64,000 nucleotides of DNA, from assembly GCA_947683425.1 (NCBI GenBank), contig CANTUQ010000073.1, positions 11,987,501-12,051,500 of the forward strand. Direction: 5' to 3'. Both the position numbers and the translations under genes were made by a program. Source of the DNA: Excoecaria cochinchinensis (lineage: Eukaryota; Streptophyta; Magnoliopsida; Malpighiales; Euphorbiaceae). Of the stretch, positions 9,535 to 22,249 are shown one piece after another. Every line of letters begins with the position of its first letter. Position 1 is the stretch's first letter. Under the pieces are notes generated by a model that saw only the letters and a program-made list of their open reading frames with translations, ran no database searches and was not told where the DNA came from.

Positions 9535-12000
9535 ATGCATCATGCTAACAATTTTAATTTTTCAGCCATCATAGGCACGAATCCGTGGTCTAGGGGTTTA
9601 GACGGCCGATTGGTAAGGAGAAGGTCTTTCTTTGAGTCAGTAGAGCAAGCTTCGTATTGGAGTTCAGAATCTCTATCGGATAGCATAGATTCCCTGGTTT
9701 CAGAACTATCATCAGACATGGCTAATCCAGATGCAAATGCTGCCCAAGATATGGATAGGAGAGTCCAAGAAATGGAGCGCAGATTTGAGGAGTTTGAGAG
9801 GAGAATGATGACGATGATGGGGAACTTGACTGCCGCCCTGATACCCCCAGCGGGCCAACAAGCTGCCATCGCTGCTGGAGGTCAAGCCGAACAGATTTCG
9901 ATCAGGGAGGCTCCTCCTGCAGCAGTGGTGGAACCCCCTTCTGTTGTTGAGCGCAGGAATTTTCCTAACGTTGAGCATAGGAGGGTTGAGGAGCACAGGC
10001 CGGAAGAAGATTATGTGGAGGATGAACCCGAGGAGTCTATGTCAGTAAAAGCCAGATCTCCTAAGGAGGATGTTGCCCTGAAGAAAATAGAGGAGAGGGT
10101 TGAAGCAATGGCCCGTTTGTTATCTGCAGGCAAGGGGATAAGCCCGGAAGATCGAGATTTGGATGATGAAGAAATGCTCCCTCAGAGGTTCAAAATGCCC
10201 GACTTGCCAAAATTCGATGGCACCTCAGATCCATCCGCACATATCAAGCAATACACGCTTGTGATGAAAGGGACGATGCTCAGTAAAAGATAAAAAGTCG
10301 AGTGTTTCTGCCTCAGTTTGGTTGGGCCCACCGTTGATTGGTATTATGGTTTGGACCGAAGGGCGAGAGAAGACTGGGATTTGCTAACTGAAGAATTGCT
10401 AAGGCAGTATGACTGCAGCACCCGGATGGAGGTGACTTTGAAAGATCTGGAGCTCCTTCAGCAGAAGCCTAATGAATCCTTCCACGAATACCTTACTCGT
10501 TGGAGGAGTAGAGTGATGGAAATGAGGCGAAAGCCGGATAGCCCTGATCAAATTCGGTTATTTATCCGAAATGCGAGTTCGTATCTAAGAGATGGACTAA
10601 AGATGAAAGGGTTAAGAGACTGGGGGTCTTTAAAGGACATCGCCATAGAGGCAGAGAGTGAACACCTGGCCAAGAAGGCGAATGGTGAAAGGTTTGCTGA
10701 AAAGAGATACAATGGTCAGGGGGCAAATGAGTGGGCAGACTCTGGTAGTGGCAATAGGCCTGAAGAGATCGCTGAGGTGTCAGTTGCGGGGGTAAATCAA
10801 AGGCGCTTTTCGAATTTGGGTCGACCTCTCTCATGGGTGTTAAAGGGACTGATCAAGGAGGAGAAGTTGCAGCCCCTGTCGCCCAAGCCAGCCAAAACTC
10901 AAGGACAGCCAGGGCACAAAAGCGATGAGTATTGCGCTTTCCACCAGCATACAGGGCATATGACAGACCGTTGTGCGAGGCTAAGACATGAAATTCAGGA
11001 CTTGATCGACAGTGGGCAGATCACTGATCCTGAACAGAGGGAAAATAAGAAGATGTCCGCTTGTGATACTGTGCCACCGCCGGTCTTCATGATTGGTTCG
11101 AGCCTGCCTGAATGGTATGTACTGCAAGATTTGTATGATAATGAATACATCACCATCACTCGACTTGGAGCAGATGAAGAAGTGAATTCTGTAACGGTGG
11201 TAGATTGCTGGACAACTAGCGAGAGTAGGGAAGAAGATGAGGAGGAAAAAAAGGAGAGGCCTAACCAGGTATTAGAAAGGGCTGATCCTCCGCAACAGAT
11301 TGAAGAGACCCGCGCTTTAATTGCCCAAGAAATGGATAGAAGGTTTGAGGAGCTCGAAAGAAGGTTGTTAGCCACGATTAAAGAAAGGATGGATGCCATG
11401 GCGCTAGTTCTTCAAACCCAAATTATGGCGAATACCCATAACCAATTTGGGCCGGCCGCAGCCAAGGAGGCCTGTACAGAGACGACCGCAACGTTTCCTT
11501 TTGCTTCCAAGCTCAAAGGCAAGGAACCGCTTGATTCACCAATTGGGCAGGGATGCGGCAAGAGGCCTACTTCAGAATGTAATATCGTGCCTAAAGAGGG
11601 TAGGGATCCAGTGAGGATACGCGCTCTAAGAAATGAGAGCCCGAGTATCTGCAACAGTAGTAAGGGCAATGATAGGAGGACGGGGGTATCAACTCTGAAA
11701 ACAAATCAAAGGCGCTATTCTAATATGGATAGACCTTTGTCATGGGTTTTTAAGAAGCTAATGAAAATGGGGATGTTACAGCCAATGCCTCCCAAGCCTG
11801 CCAGAAACCATGGACAACCCAATCACAGGGCGGATCAATACTGCGCCTTCCATCAACACACTGGGCACTTGACAGATTATTGCCGGACCTTGAGGAATAA
11901 GATCCAAGACCTCATTGATTCCAAGGAGATCACCGACCCTGAGAAGAGGGAGAAAGAGAAGAAGCCGGGCTACAACGTAGTCCCTCCAACGAACATGTGA
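9535..12000 (+). pseudogene. gag: Element A gag with duplicated C-terminal module, one in-frame stop
   Basis: One frame runs 9535-12000 and is broken only by TAA at 10291-10293. The likely start is ATG 9718, since upstream residues are not gag-like, though ATG 9535 is also in frame. The order is a coiled-coil-like N terminus (MDRRVQEMERRFEEFERRM), acidic linker, capsid-like domain beginning at LPKFDGTSDPSAHIKQY (about 10200), the stop, then the rest of capsid with WYYGLDRRAREDW. Two copies of the C-terminal module follow: SNLGRPLSWV to DLIDSGQITDP (about 10810-11030), and SNMDRPLSWV to DLIDSKEITDP (about 11715-11940). Each has a CHHC zinc knuckle, CX2HX4HX4C, at 10933-10974 and 11842-11883. 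A second coiled-coil segment (QQIEETRALIAQEMDRR) lies between them. Stop-codon readthrough cannot be excluded, but simple mutation is likelier. No pol follows. Confidence 0.85.
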
Positions 12001-13280
12001 TCGAGTCCAGTCTACCGGAACAACCTTTTTTACAAAAACCACAAGGAAATATCATGTATTTTGTCTTTGTATTTTGAGAACTCCTTATAATACTTTGGTT
12101 ATGTAATATGATGAACAATATTTTGCGTACTTGTATATTATTTCTAATGATTTCATTTCTTATGATCATGATGCATTCATTCATTTTGACATTAATTCAA
12201 TTAATACTACTACATTTAATCTTGGAACTTTGGAAAATCCAAAGAAAATCTTGATGGCATTTGATATAACTCCTGAAGAGAGAGAGAGTCAGAGAGAATA
12301 AAAATAAGAAAGAAAAAACAAGTTGCAATTAGGAGATTGGATGAAAACTCACTAAGAGCACTAGAACCTTTCTGATTACCCGTCGAAGCGATCTCTGGAT
12401 AAGATAGAACCTGAAAAATGATTTAGGCAATCTTTTCTTTGTATAGCTCTCTAAATGATTATTTCCTACCCTTGTTCTGCAATCGCTTGCTAGCCCATTG
12501 AGCCTTTATGCAGGTATGCTGAATGCGTACCAATTTTGTTGTTACACACATTAAAACTACCCCCTCGCCTAAAATAATTTTGGCTTCCCCTTAGAAGAGT
12601 GGCCGCTCTAAAACTGATGGATGTACATTTGAACAATTCTTTGGACTATTAAAAAAATTGCCTTGATAAGAGTAAGTTCAGACTTTGAAAAGAGGGTTTA
12701 GTCATGCACGAAAGGCATGAGCTCAAAAAAAAAAAGAAAGAAAGAAACGAAAGCAAAAAGAAGAAAAAGAAAAAGAAAAATGAAAAATCCAAAAAGAAAA
12801 AATGAATGAAAGATGAAAGAAAAAGAAGCAAAAAAAAAAAAAATAAAAGAATCAAAAAGAGAGCTCAAAATGGTGACCAATTGACTAGTTTCAATGATTA
12901 CCCTTTTTGTTCTGATCTCAAGGTGCTAAAATGTTATCGAGCCCAAATTCAAGAATACTTTTGAGCCGAGAACGGTTCATCCATCAGTTGAGAAAATATC
13001 GCAGCCATTTTTCTCTAGCGACCTGATTATTCTTTGACAGCCATCTATCCAAGCCAAACATTACAACCAAAGTAAGACCTTTTGATTCTGGGTTCAGTCT
13101 TATCCAATTAGCGGAGATGACCTTTTAATAAGGTTTGGTATGTAAGAAGAGGCCTATGGTGTTTCTTGAGCTTCAAGCGAGAAGCCATGAGTGCATTCAT
13201 GCATTCGAGTTAAGTCTCGTTTCCGACGTTGCTTCTAGAATTTGCATTCAAAAGATTAAATGAGAGCAGAGAGAAAATAT
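12001..13280 (+). other. Noncoding 3' region of element A, first part
   Basis: No gene. From 12170 to 12300 the sequence aligns with B (32420-32550) and C (21590-21720): the short conceptual segment resembling the stretch just before reverse transcriptase (LGTLENPKK, DITPEERE) survives, and then similarity to pol is lost. A purine-rich low-complexity run fills 12720-12860. Confidence 0.65.
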
Positions 13281-13749
13281 TCAATCATGAGAATCAAAAA
13301 GAGAGCAGATTGATAACAGGAGTTTGATGCTTTCAAGATCCATCCCGAGATTGGATGAGGTTTTGTATCTTGAGATTAATGCCAAATAATGATCATATAT
13401 TATGAAATCAAATTGAAATATGTGCATTTATGCAATGGTATTGATGCAACCAGAATAGTTCATCTGATGTAAAAAAAAAAAAGAGAAAAAGAAAAGAAAA
13501 AAGGCCGTTAGAGATTAAAACCATAATTGGCGCTCTAAGCAAAAGTTAGGCCAAAGGACAGGGTGAAAACCTAGAAACAGGCAGTCTGTCCTAAAAAAAA
13601 AAAAAAAAAAGAGAGAGAAAAAGAAAAAGCCGCTGGATTGGGTTGGGTCCATTTCAGGCAAAAAATAAGGCATAGGGTCATGTGAAAATTCGAAAGGACG
13701 CATTTCCCGTCAAGAAAAGCTAGTGTGAAAATCCACAAGAGACGCACTA
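13281..13749 (+). other. Array of small two-tier hairpins, element A copy
   Basis: Outer stems are TCAATC/GATTGA (13281-13313), TTAGAG/CTCTAA (13508-13538), AGGACAG/CTGTCCT (13555-13592), ATGTG/CGCAT (13680-13703) and TAGTGTG/CGCACTA (13721-13749). Except in the first, AAAA follows the 5' arm, then a pyrimidine pair (CC or TTC/TCC) that can pair with GG or GGA before the 3' arm. The same hairpins occur in order in B and C with compensating changes. Function is unknown. Confidence 0.75.
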
Positions 13750-14054
13750 CCTTAAAATAATGACTACAGGTTTAGGACGAGAAGCTCATGATCCCCCAAA
13801 GAGCATGAAATTCAAAGGCAATTCCAGAAGGCACTGATCTTACTGCAAATTGCAATCAAATCGGCTGTCGCCTCCAAATCCACTTAGATGAATTTTTATA
13901 CTGCATTGCTGCATACACATGCATCTCACGTGCATGTTCACAATTTTTTCTGCATATTTGTCTTTCTAAGTCTTACAGAAAAAGAGACTCGATGCGGACA
14001 CTGACAGAAATCGAGTGACGACATCATTCCATCCATCAATCAAGACAATCAAAA

Positions 14055-14820
14055 TTTCAAAGTCCTCTGAGGAGGCAAATCTCAAAGTCCTCTGAGGAGG
14101 CAAAATCTTGAAGTCCTATGAGGAGGCAAATCTCGAAGTCCTCTGAGGAGGCAGAATCTCAAAGTCCTCTGAGGAGGCAAAATCTTGAAGTCCTCTGAGG
14201 AGGCAAAATCTTGAAGACCTCTGAGGAGGCAAAATCTGAGGAGGCAAAATCTCAAAGTCCTCTGAGGAGGCAAAATCTCAAAGTCCTCTGAGGAGGCAAA
14301 ATCTCAAAGTCCTCTGAGGAGGCAAACCTCAAAGTCCTCTGAGGAGGCAAATCTCAAAGTCCTCTGAGGAGGCAAAATCTTGAAGTCCTCTGAGGAGGCA
14401 AAATCTGGAAGACCTCTGAGGAGGCAAATCTCGAAGACCTCTGAGGAGGCAAATCTCGAAGTCCTCTGAGGAGGCAGAATCTCAAAGTCCTCTGAGGAGG
14501 CAAAATCTTGAAGTCCTCTGAGGAGGCAAAATCCTAAAGTGCTCTGAGGAGGCAGAATCTCAAAGTCCTCTGAGGAGGCAAAATCCTAAGTCCTCTGAGG
14601 AGGTAAAACCTCAAAGTCCTCTGAGGAGGCAAAATCCTAAAGTCCTCTGAGGAGGCAGAATCTCAAAGTCCTCTGAGGAGGCAAATTCTCCAAGTCCTCT
14701 AAGGAGGCAGATTCTCGAAGTCCTCTGAGGAGGCAAACCTCAAAGTCCTCTGAGGAGGCAAATTCTCAAAGTCCTCTGAGGAGGCAAAACCTCAAAGTTC
14801 TCTGAGGAGGCAAAATCTTA
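14055..14820 (+). repeat. Tandem array of about 30 units of ~25 bp in the element A 3' untranslated region
   Basis: The unit is close to AAGTCCTCTGAGGAGGCAAA plus a few variable bases; I count about 30 copies of GAGGAGGC. Each has a short inverted repeat, CCTC-T-GAGG. Minus-strand ORFs here are by-products of the repeat. Tandem repeats in this position are known for Tat-lineage elements. Confidence 0.95.
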
Positions 14821-14958
14821 AGAGAGATTCAACGCAGACACCGAACAATAGGCTAGACACCGGACAGGTCAGACGCCACAGCAGCGAGGGTTAACACGTC
14901 GACAGACAGACGATAACTACCCCAAAGAAATCCACTCAAACCAGGAGGACAGCTGTCT

Positions 14959-15041
14959 CAGGTACGCATCTCACTTTTCTTTCTTTGAGTTTTGGCTAAC
15001 TTAGGCACTCAGGCACTACGTTCCCCAAAACTGGGGGCAAC
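14959..15041 (+). other. Conserved pre-LTR segment and polypurine tract of element A
   Basis: CAGGTACGCATCTC at 14959-14972 recurs at the same place in B and C. The polypurine tract (about 15027-15041) lies in the inverted repeat CCCCA (15023-15027) / TGGGG (15032-15036), next to the 3' LTR. Confidence 0.8.
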
Positions 15042-16617
15042 TGTAGACACCGGGTCCTGAGGTAGCTCAGACCAAGGTTACCTAATGATGATAATATTTA
15101 TTCAAAAATAGACAGAGAATGAAAGCACTTTGGCTCTCTATCGACTGGGATTTCAGCAGGGTATTTTAGGCAAATCTTAATAATTTTTATAAATAAAATA
15201 TAAAAAAATAATATAAAATATAAACAAAATATAAAATATAAAAATTAAAAATTAAAATTAAAATTAAGGTTAGGTTAATTTAATTAATTGAAGTTATAGG
15301 CTTATTAAATTAAAGAGAAAATAAATTAGAAGGTAAGTAGAGAGATTAATTAATTAGAGTATATGATAATTAATTAGAGTACATAATAATTTAAAATAAA
15401 AGAGGGTATTTAGGTAACTTACCTAAAACTAAGCTATAAAAAGAAAATAACCTAGACCTAAAGGGGGGCGGCAGATTGAAAAAAAAAAAAGAGAAAGGAA
15501 AACATAGGAGAGTAAGGGAGCCGCAGAAAAAAGGAGACCTAAATAGCAAGAAATCAAAGAAAAAAGGAGACTAAATAGCAAGAAATCAAAGAAAAAAAGA
15601 AAAAGAAAAAGAGAGAAGACCCAAAGAAAGAACAGAGACCAAGCCCGAGAGCAAGAGAGACCAAGAAGGAAAAGGGAAAAGAGAGAAAAAGAGAGAGCAG
15701 ATCGACCCAAGAAAGAACAAACCCGAAAGCAAGAGAAAGAGGAAAAGAGAAGGAGAAATCGGGAGCTAAAACCCAGTTCGAGGAGAGCTAAAAGTGCTTA
15801 AATCCTTTGATCTTAAACATACAAATCTGAAGGTAACACAAAACCTTATGTTTCCAGCCAGTGAACAGAGCATTTAGTATTTAAATGTCTATTTTTCATC
15901 TATTCTGTTTAACTCTAATTCCATTTGTTTAAATCTTTGATTGATAAAATCATATAGTAATGATTTGTTCTTGTTAATATTGAGTTTGCTTAGTGTTTGC
16001 AAATATTTCTATAAATTAAAAAGTTAAAGAACAATGAAAATCAGAAAAAAGAAAAAAGTACTATTCATCATCTTCAACCTTCGTTCTTCCTCTCTAAAAT
16101 TTAGTTTTTTATTTCCCTCTTTTGTTGCTTAAATTTCATTTACTTCGAAAATAAATGTCTGGTGATTTATGATATTTATCTTGCATTTAGTTCTCATTTT
16201 GATTTAAAAAAAAAGAGACAAAAAGGTTTTCTTTTATTCTTGGCGAGTTGCTGGTTTTCTGGGGTCTGTTCCAGGCAGCGACGATGGGAAGGCGGTGACT
16301 GATGACCGTCCGTCGCTGCCTGTGTCGCCGGTAGCCGCCCGTTGCTCCTCCGTGTGCTGCCTTTTCTTTCCTCCTGCCTCTCCACATCCCTGCACGTCGC
16401 ATGCTCTGTTTTTATCTTCATTGTTGCAAGTTTTGCATGCAAATGATAACACTGTCGCTATTTTCTTTCATTTTGCATTACATTTTTCATGCTTTGGGCC
16501 AATCTACAGTGCCTCCTTTGTTTTATTTGTCTATTTGTCTTTTTTTGCTTTGCCAATCACGTGGGTCACATGAATGTTGTTTAATTTCCTTTCATTGGTT
16601 TGCCATTTATTCACTTA

Positions 16618-16653
<36 letters not shown>

Positions 16654-19028
16654 CTTTCAAATATCATTATTATGATTATCATTAATATTATTATGATTAT
16701 TGATTATTTTTATTATTATTATTATATTTTTTATCATTATTGTCTTTTGTTAAATTCCATTTTGCATGATTTTACGTCAACTGTGCATGCCTTTGTTTCT
16801 CTCTTTGACCCATTAGCACTGTCATATTTTGTTAAATTCCATTTCATTTGCCAGTACTTTGGTCACTCTCACTCGTAATGACTCAGATTTGTTTTCAATT
16901 TTTTGCTTATTTAATTTTGTTCATTTTTATACAAGTTCCGTTTTATTAGTATTTTTATTTTGTAATTTTTTATGTCATAATAATTTAATAAATTTAATTA
17001 TTATTATTGTTAATTTTGCATGATTTCATTTGAATTGTTGAAGTCACTTTACTGTTGTTTATTGTTTGGTTCATAACAATTTCTTCTTTAATATTGCTTA
17101 ATTATTTATTACCTTCTGCTTGTTTAATTTTCTTTGTTTCATTTTATTAATTTCGTTTTAATTTTATTTGTATATTTAATTGTTGTGATTTAAATTTATT
17201 GAATTTTGGCATTTTAAAATTAAGGGGCGCCTTTTTGCGCAAGAGGGTAAAAACACAGCTGTGTTCCTTAAGGAAGCACAGCTGTGTTTTCATGTCCTTT
17301 TTCTTTTGTCTTGTTTTATCTTATTTTAGCATGCATACTTTGTCCTTGTTTATTCATTCTTTCTCTTATTAATGCAATTATTAATCTTGGTTTATATTTA
17401 ATTAATTCTATTGATTTTTTTTATTTTATTCATCTATAATTGATTTAATTGGTTATGTGTTCATCTTTAATTAATTTGATTGAGTATTTGTATTTAATTG
17501 ATTTAATTGGTAAGTTATATTTAATTAGCTTAATTGATTGTCATATTATTTAATTGATTGTGTAACTGATTATTTGAATTGTCTAATTTATTCAATTAAT
17601 TGCTTGCTTGGTTTGTTATTAATCTATAATATATTTGTTGTGTTCTCCATCATTTTACTTTGCATATTGTATATATATTTCTTGTTGTTTATCCATCTTT
17701 TGCTGTTTGCTCATTGTCATTAATCTGGCCATTGTTTAATTGTTAATATGAATGTCATTTCACGTTGCTTAGTCATGGCTGGTTGTCCATCATTATTCTA
17801 GTTATTATATTGCTTATTAGTTACTCATATATTAGTGTATTTGTCATAAATAATCTTGACTTAGAATAATTATTTGCATAATGTACAACACGATTCATAA
17901 ACTAATAGATATTTAATTGATTGTTTAAATTTAATGGGCTGTTATATAATTTAAAATATTGTTTAATTGATTGTACTATTTGCATAAATAATTTTTTATT
18001 TGATTTATTCAACTAGTTACTTATGTACATTATTTACTTGATTGATTATTTATTTAATTAACTTATACAATCATTTATTTGTTTATATTTTATTATTGAT
18101 TTGATTTAATTCACTAACACTTTATTTTATATTGTTCTTTTAATTGCCTTAAAATGTGCTTACCTCGCCTTGAGCTATATATTCGAATGGATCGGGGATC
18201 GAGAGAACTAAGTGCTTCGAAAACTTGGGTTTGCATCCTTAATTTCAATATTTATTTCTGTTGTATTATGTTACATGTTGCATGTAAAAACGAATTTCAA
18301 AATTGCACGTATAAGGAAAAATCACAATTATTTATAATAATTAAAATTGGAATTTTTTATTAATAAAATGGACCAATGTCCTATTTTTTATCCAATAAAA
18401 TCTCACTATCAAATGGAGAACTAACCTTTATAAAATGGGATCACTCATCCCGATTTTCAAATAAATGTCCTAAAAATAGTTCTCTAATTTTTTTAAGTCA
18501 ATAAAAAGAACCAATGTTCCTAAAATTCAATAAATGACCCGATTTATGTATGATTTATTTTAAAGTGTTCATTTATTTATGTTGGGCCCTTGTAATTTAA
18601 GTATTTGGGGCAAATTCTATTCTTCTAATATAATTTATTCATTTATTTATTTAGACGCTTTCTAATGTGGATGAGTTGCGCTTTAAATTCAATGCATGTT
18701 CGTGTGAGGAGAGGAATGGAATCACGTTTCATTAAAAACTCATTTATAAAACTTAACTTAACTCATTAATAAAAGTAAAGTTCCGAACACCGTCTTTGGT
18801 TTAAGACTATCGAGGTTAGAGACCTCTCCCAAATTTTTGGGTGGCGACTCCTGAACACCTCAAGGTGCCTTTAGGCGTCATTAGGCTAGGTTGTTCTTCC
18901 CAATGTTCTATTGGGAGGAATACACCTATGATGTCTCATGGCGCCCATGATCGAAAAAGACGCGATCGATCCCTCGAGCCCCAAAAGGCGGGCTCAAAGA
19001 GGGCCTTGCTGGTCCTGCGCGCGTCACA
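15042..19028 (+). repeat. Element A 3' LTR (3987 bp)
   Basis: Near-identical to 4762-8778, with the same palindrome (17250-17290) and TATA-like box. A 24-base segment present in LTR1 is missing near 17220 and the ATT run is shorter. It ends GCGCGCGTCACA. Confidence 0.95.
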
Positions 19029-19033
19029 GCTAT
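19029..19033 (+). repeat. Target site duplication of element A, right copy
   Basis: GCTAT, identical to 4757-4761. Confidence 0.95.
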
Positions 19034-19349
19034 CCTAATATTCTATTAGGGTGGATGCCTCCAAGACACCTCTGGTTTGCCCAAGTGTGAGGCTAGAGGG
19101 CCATCCTATCCTTAGGGTGGAAGCCTCCAAGACACCTCCGGCTTGCCTATAATGGACATAGTAGCGCTGTCTTAGGCTCACTGAGGCTAGACAACCTTTC
19201 CCAATGTTCTATTGGGTGGCGACTCCAAGAAACCTCCTTGTTGCCCAAAATGGACGCACTTGTAATTCCTTACAAGTTTTCATGAATCTCCTCCTGAAAG
19301 CCCTGAAAGCGGGCGGTTTGGGGCACCCCGGGGTTCAGCGCGCGTCACA
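19034..19349 (+). repeat. Element C 5' LTR, terminal piece
   Basis: Continues the C LTR broken at 4761; it matches 41857-42175 (cctaatattctattagggtg onward) and ends CGCGCGTCACA. Confidence 0.92.
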
Positions 19350-19350
19350 G

Positions 19351-19368
19351 TGGTGACTCCGCTGGGGA
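19351..19368 (+). other. Primer binding site of element C, tRNA-Arg type
   Basis: TGGTGACTCCGCTGGGGA differs from the A and B sites at two positions but keeps the same position one base after the LTR. Confidence 0.83.
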
Positions 19369-20370
19369 CAATACTCGAGACTTCTCTTCGAAAGTACCTT
19401 GGTTAAAATTTACAATTGAGTTTTAATTTAAAAATTTCATCCTTTTTCGAAACTACATTGCATCTCATTAGAGCCTTAGATCTATGCTAGTTTGGTCCCT
19501 CTTTCAACCCCAGTGCATTCCCGAAGCACGACCCTACGTTCACTCAATGTAGGGAAGTGTGAGGGATAATCACCAGCCCAAGCCTCGTACCATCATGGTA
19601 TATTAAATGGAGACCCGACCAGTCGTTACGCTCGTGATGAGCTAGACCCGTTGGCAGGGACCATGCTTGGGTAGACCTAAAGTATCATCACCCTGGCCAA
19701 AGCTCATGTAATGGCAATAGATACTTCCCCTAGGTGGTATGAACCATAATACCTTGCTTGCTATATGGATCATTTTTTTATTGGACAACCCCAAATAATT
19801 TGACTGATCACCTAATCAAAGGCTTTCATGCCCCGATAGGCCCATGTCAACTTATTCAGACTGCCTAAATACACAATGATCACAATCCATACGCCTGTAC
19901 ATTAGTTAAGAGAGGTTATACTGCCAGGTTTTCACCGTGCACCATACGTGTCCATCGGCTTCCTTGTTAACCCATGGATCAAGCCCGCCTAGGAAAGAGA
20001 CCGCACGACCTCGTGTGTGAGAGAGATAAGGTTGGAAGGATCTATCTGTTTGCATGTGGTTATGGATGATGCATTGCATATTCATGTCATTCATGCACAA
20101 ATAAAATTTTTATTTCTTCCCTATGTATACATACTATTCTTTGCATATAATTATTACATGTACATATCATCCTGTGTATAGCTTTTCAAATGTTTCGCAT
20201 ATATCATTGTAATCTCTTTTAGTCACTGTATGCTATTTGTTGCACAGCACGACCATGCATTGCATATTATTCATGCATCATTCTAAGCCTTGCTTTTCAG
20301 CCATTGTAGACCATTTGCTTGGATGGTTAAGGGATCCCAACCGTTGTCTAAAGAGTGATCAGAGTTTGGG
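19369..20370 (+). other. Conserved untranslated leader of element C
   Basis: No gene. It shares the ordered motifs of the A and B leaders. The leader hairpin (19532-19554) pairs CCCTAC with GTAGGG and can be extended by a G-T and two T-A pairs around a CACTC loop. An acceptor-like TTTTCAG lies near 20294. Confidence 0.7.
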
Positions 20371-21372
20371 TTGGCTGACAAAGATTTAGCATCCTTGCCA
20401 GAGCATCTAAAGGTAGTAGAAATGGCTAGCCCTCCGCAACAGATCGAAGAGGCTCGTGCCTTGATTGCCCAGGAGATAGATAAAAGGTTTAAAGAGCTTA
20501 AAAAAAAGCTATTGGCTGTGATCAAAGAAAGAATAGATGCCATGGTGCTGGTTCTCCAAGCTCAGCTTATGGCAACAGCTCTCGATCAAATAAAACCGAC
20601 CACAGTCAATAAGGCTCATACAGCGACAGCTAAAGTACCTCCATTTTCTTTTGAAACCAGAGGCAAGGGGCCACTTGATTCACCAGTTGAGCAAAAAGGA
20701 AATCGGAGGCCTACTCTAGAGTGTAGCATTGTGCCTGAAGAGGATGGGGCCCTTGTAATCCTGTATAAAGATGAAAGCTCAAGAGGCCATAACATCAGTG
20801 AGGCAAATGTTAAGGTTATAAAAGTTTCAACCACTAAAGCAGCTCGGTCCCACCTCACTGTCTTGGGTAGGCCATTATCTTGGCACTTCACCCGTCTCGT
20901 CAAGAAAGGGAAGTCACAACCCTTGCCGGCCGGACCGACCCCAAGTTAAGGACACCCTAAACATAGAGCAGATTGGTACTGTGCGTATCACCAGTATTCA
21001 GAGCATCGAATAGACTACTATCATCCTTTGAGATATCGCATCTAAGAACTGATGCCAGACCCAGAAAATGAAAAGATTGTAGAAGTGCCAACCACATAGG
21101 TGAAGCAAAGGCATTTTTCTAATTTGGGCAGATCCTTATCTTGGGTCCTTAAGAGGCTAATGAAGGAGGGGATATTACAGCCATTTCCGGCTAGGCCCGC
21201 TAGAAGCCAGGGACAGCCCGATCACAAAGGGGATGAGTATTGCACCTTCCACCAGCACACTGGGCATACCACAGATTATTGCAAGGCCTTAAGATATGCC
21301 AATCAAGATCTAATTGATTCCAAGAAGATCTCCAACCCAGAAAAGCGAGAGGGAAAGAATAAGATGGACTAA
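20371..21372 (+). pseudogene. gag: Element C gag remnant, two C-terminal modules, broken
   Basis: It starts without a good initiation codon; the first ATG in frame is 20422. The first part (to the stop at 20947) has the same coiled-coil segment as A (QQIEEARALIAQEIDKR) and the first LGRPLSWHFTRLVKKGK module. The following zinc knuckle (about 20979-21020) is ruined: its last cysteine is tyrosine and stops flank it. A second, intact module at 21100-21372 has SNLGRSLSWVLKRLMKEG and the CHHC knuckle YCTFHQHTGHTTDYC at 21241-21282, then DLIDSKKISNPEKRE. The capsid-like domain seen in A is absent. The protein could not be made as one piece. Confidence 0.8.
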
Positions 21373-21589
21373 GTGCCTAAGTGGAAAGGCAGGACGGTTC
21401 TTAGGGATGATAATGGACTATCGACTGCAACAGCTGTGTTGGCAAGAACGGAAGTTGATTAGCTATTTAGAATGTTCTTTTTATTTTTGAACTGTTTAAT
21501 AATGACATTTTAGTTTCATTAATAAGGTGAACGTTTTTGCTTAAGTGTGTTATGTCTCTTATGATTTCATTATGCATAATCATGATCAT

Positions 21590-22020
21590 AACTCATTCAT
21601 ATTTGACATTGATTCAGTTGATGCTACTCTATTTAATCTCAAAAAATTTGGAAAGTCTAAAGAAAATCTTGATAGCATCTAATGTAACTCCTGAAAAGAG
21701 ATCAAAACTTGAGAGAAATTCAATAAAATATAAAAAAAGTCTTTGCCTGGACATATGAAGACACGCTAAGAGTTGATCGTGGAATCACTAGGCATATCGT
21801 TCAAACACACCACAATCATGAACCGGCCACGCAGAAGCTCAGAAGATTGAAGCCAGAAGAGGCAGAAAAGGTCAAAAAGAGGAATTCACAAGCAGAAATG
21901 AAGCCAAAATTTCTAATCGAAGTTCAATGCCAGTCTTGGTTGGTCACTATTGTACCAAATCGAGAAGATGAGGAGTGCGTATATGTGTAAACTATTAGGA
22001 TTTGAACAAAGCTTATCATC
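21590..22020 (+). pseudogene. pol: Relic of the N-terminal reverse transcriptase region in element C
   Basis: After gag, short conceptual segments match the Tat pol order: the pre-RT phrase NVTPEKRSKLER (about 21680-21715), RRLKPEEAEKV-like codons near 21840-21880, and VRICVNY-stop-DLNKAYH at about 21975-22017. The last is equivalent to the conserved RT motif with CVDYRDLNKA. Frames change and stops intervene, so nothing is translatable. The catalytic part of RT is missing. This shows that C arose from an element that once carried pol. Recognition is by eye. Confidence 0.6.
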
Positions 22021-22249
22021 AAAAAAAGAATAGGAAAAAGGAACAAAAGAAAAAGAACAGGAAAAAAGAACAAAACAACAAAGAACGGGAAAAAAAAAAG
22101 AGAATGACGAAATATGAAGAGAGGAGAAAAAAAGAAGGAAAATAATCAATACGTAGATCTGGCCGAAACTATTGATATGAAAGGCAAGAGAAGGTCATCC
22201 TGGGGGCAAGCTTTGTTCGAATCCTATTGACCTACACATACACGCACTT

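Larger units (their letters stand above)
4762..19028 (+). mobile_element. Element A: complete non-autonomous Tat/Ogre-type retrotransposon (14.3 kb)
   Basis: Both ends are proven: TGTAGACACC...GCGTCACA LTRs of 4017 and 3987 bp, a perfect 5-bp target duplication (GCTAT), a primer site after LTR1 and a polypurine tract before LTR2. The internal 6.3 kb holds one gag-derived reading frame with a duplicated C-terminal module, then about 3 kb of noncoding DNA with a hairpin array and a 25-bp tandem array. I see no pol at all. The LTRs differ by scattered substitutions and a 24-bp deletion in LTR2 near 17220. That suggests a fairly recent insertion. It must rely on pol supplied by another Tat element. 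Confidence 0.93.

Noticed and set aside
10291..10293. Programmed readthrough at the TAA in element A gag
   Set aside because: Readthrough in gag genes usually lies at the gag-pol border; this stop is inside the capsid-like domain and is better read as a mutation.
14055..14820. CRISPR-like array
   Set aside because: Units of about 25 bp follow each other without unique spacers, in a plant retrotransposon; it is a tandem repeat. The arrays at 25433 and 34747 fail for the same reason.
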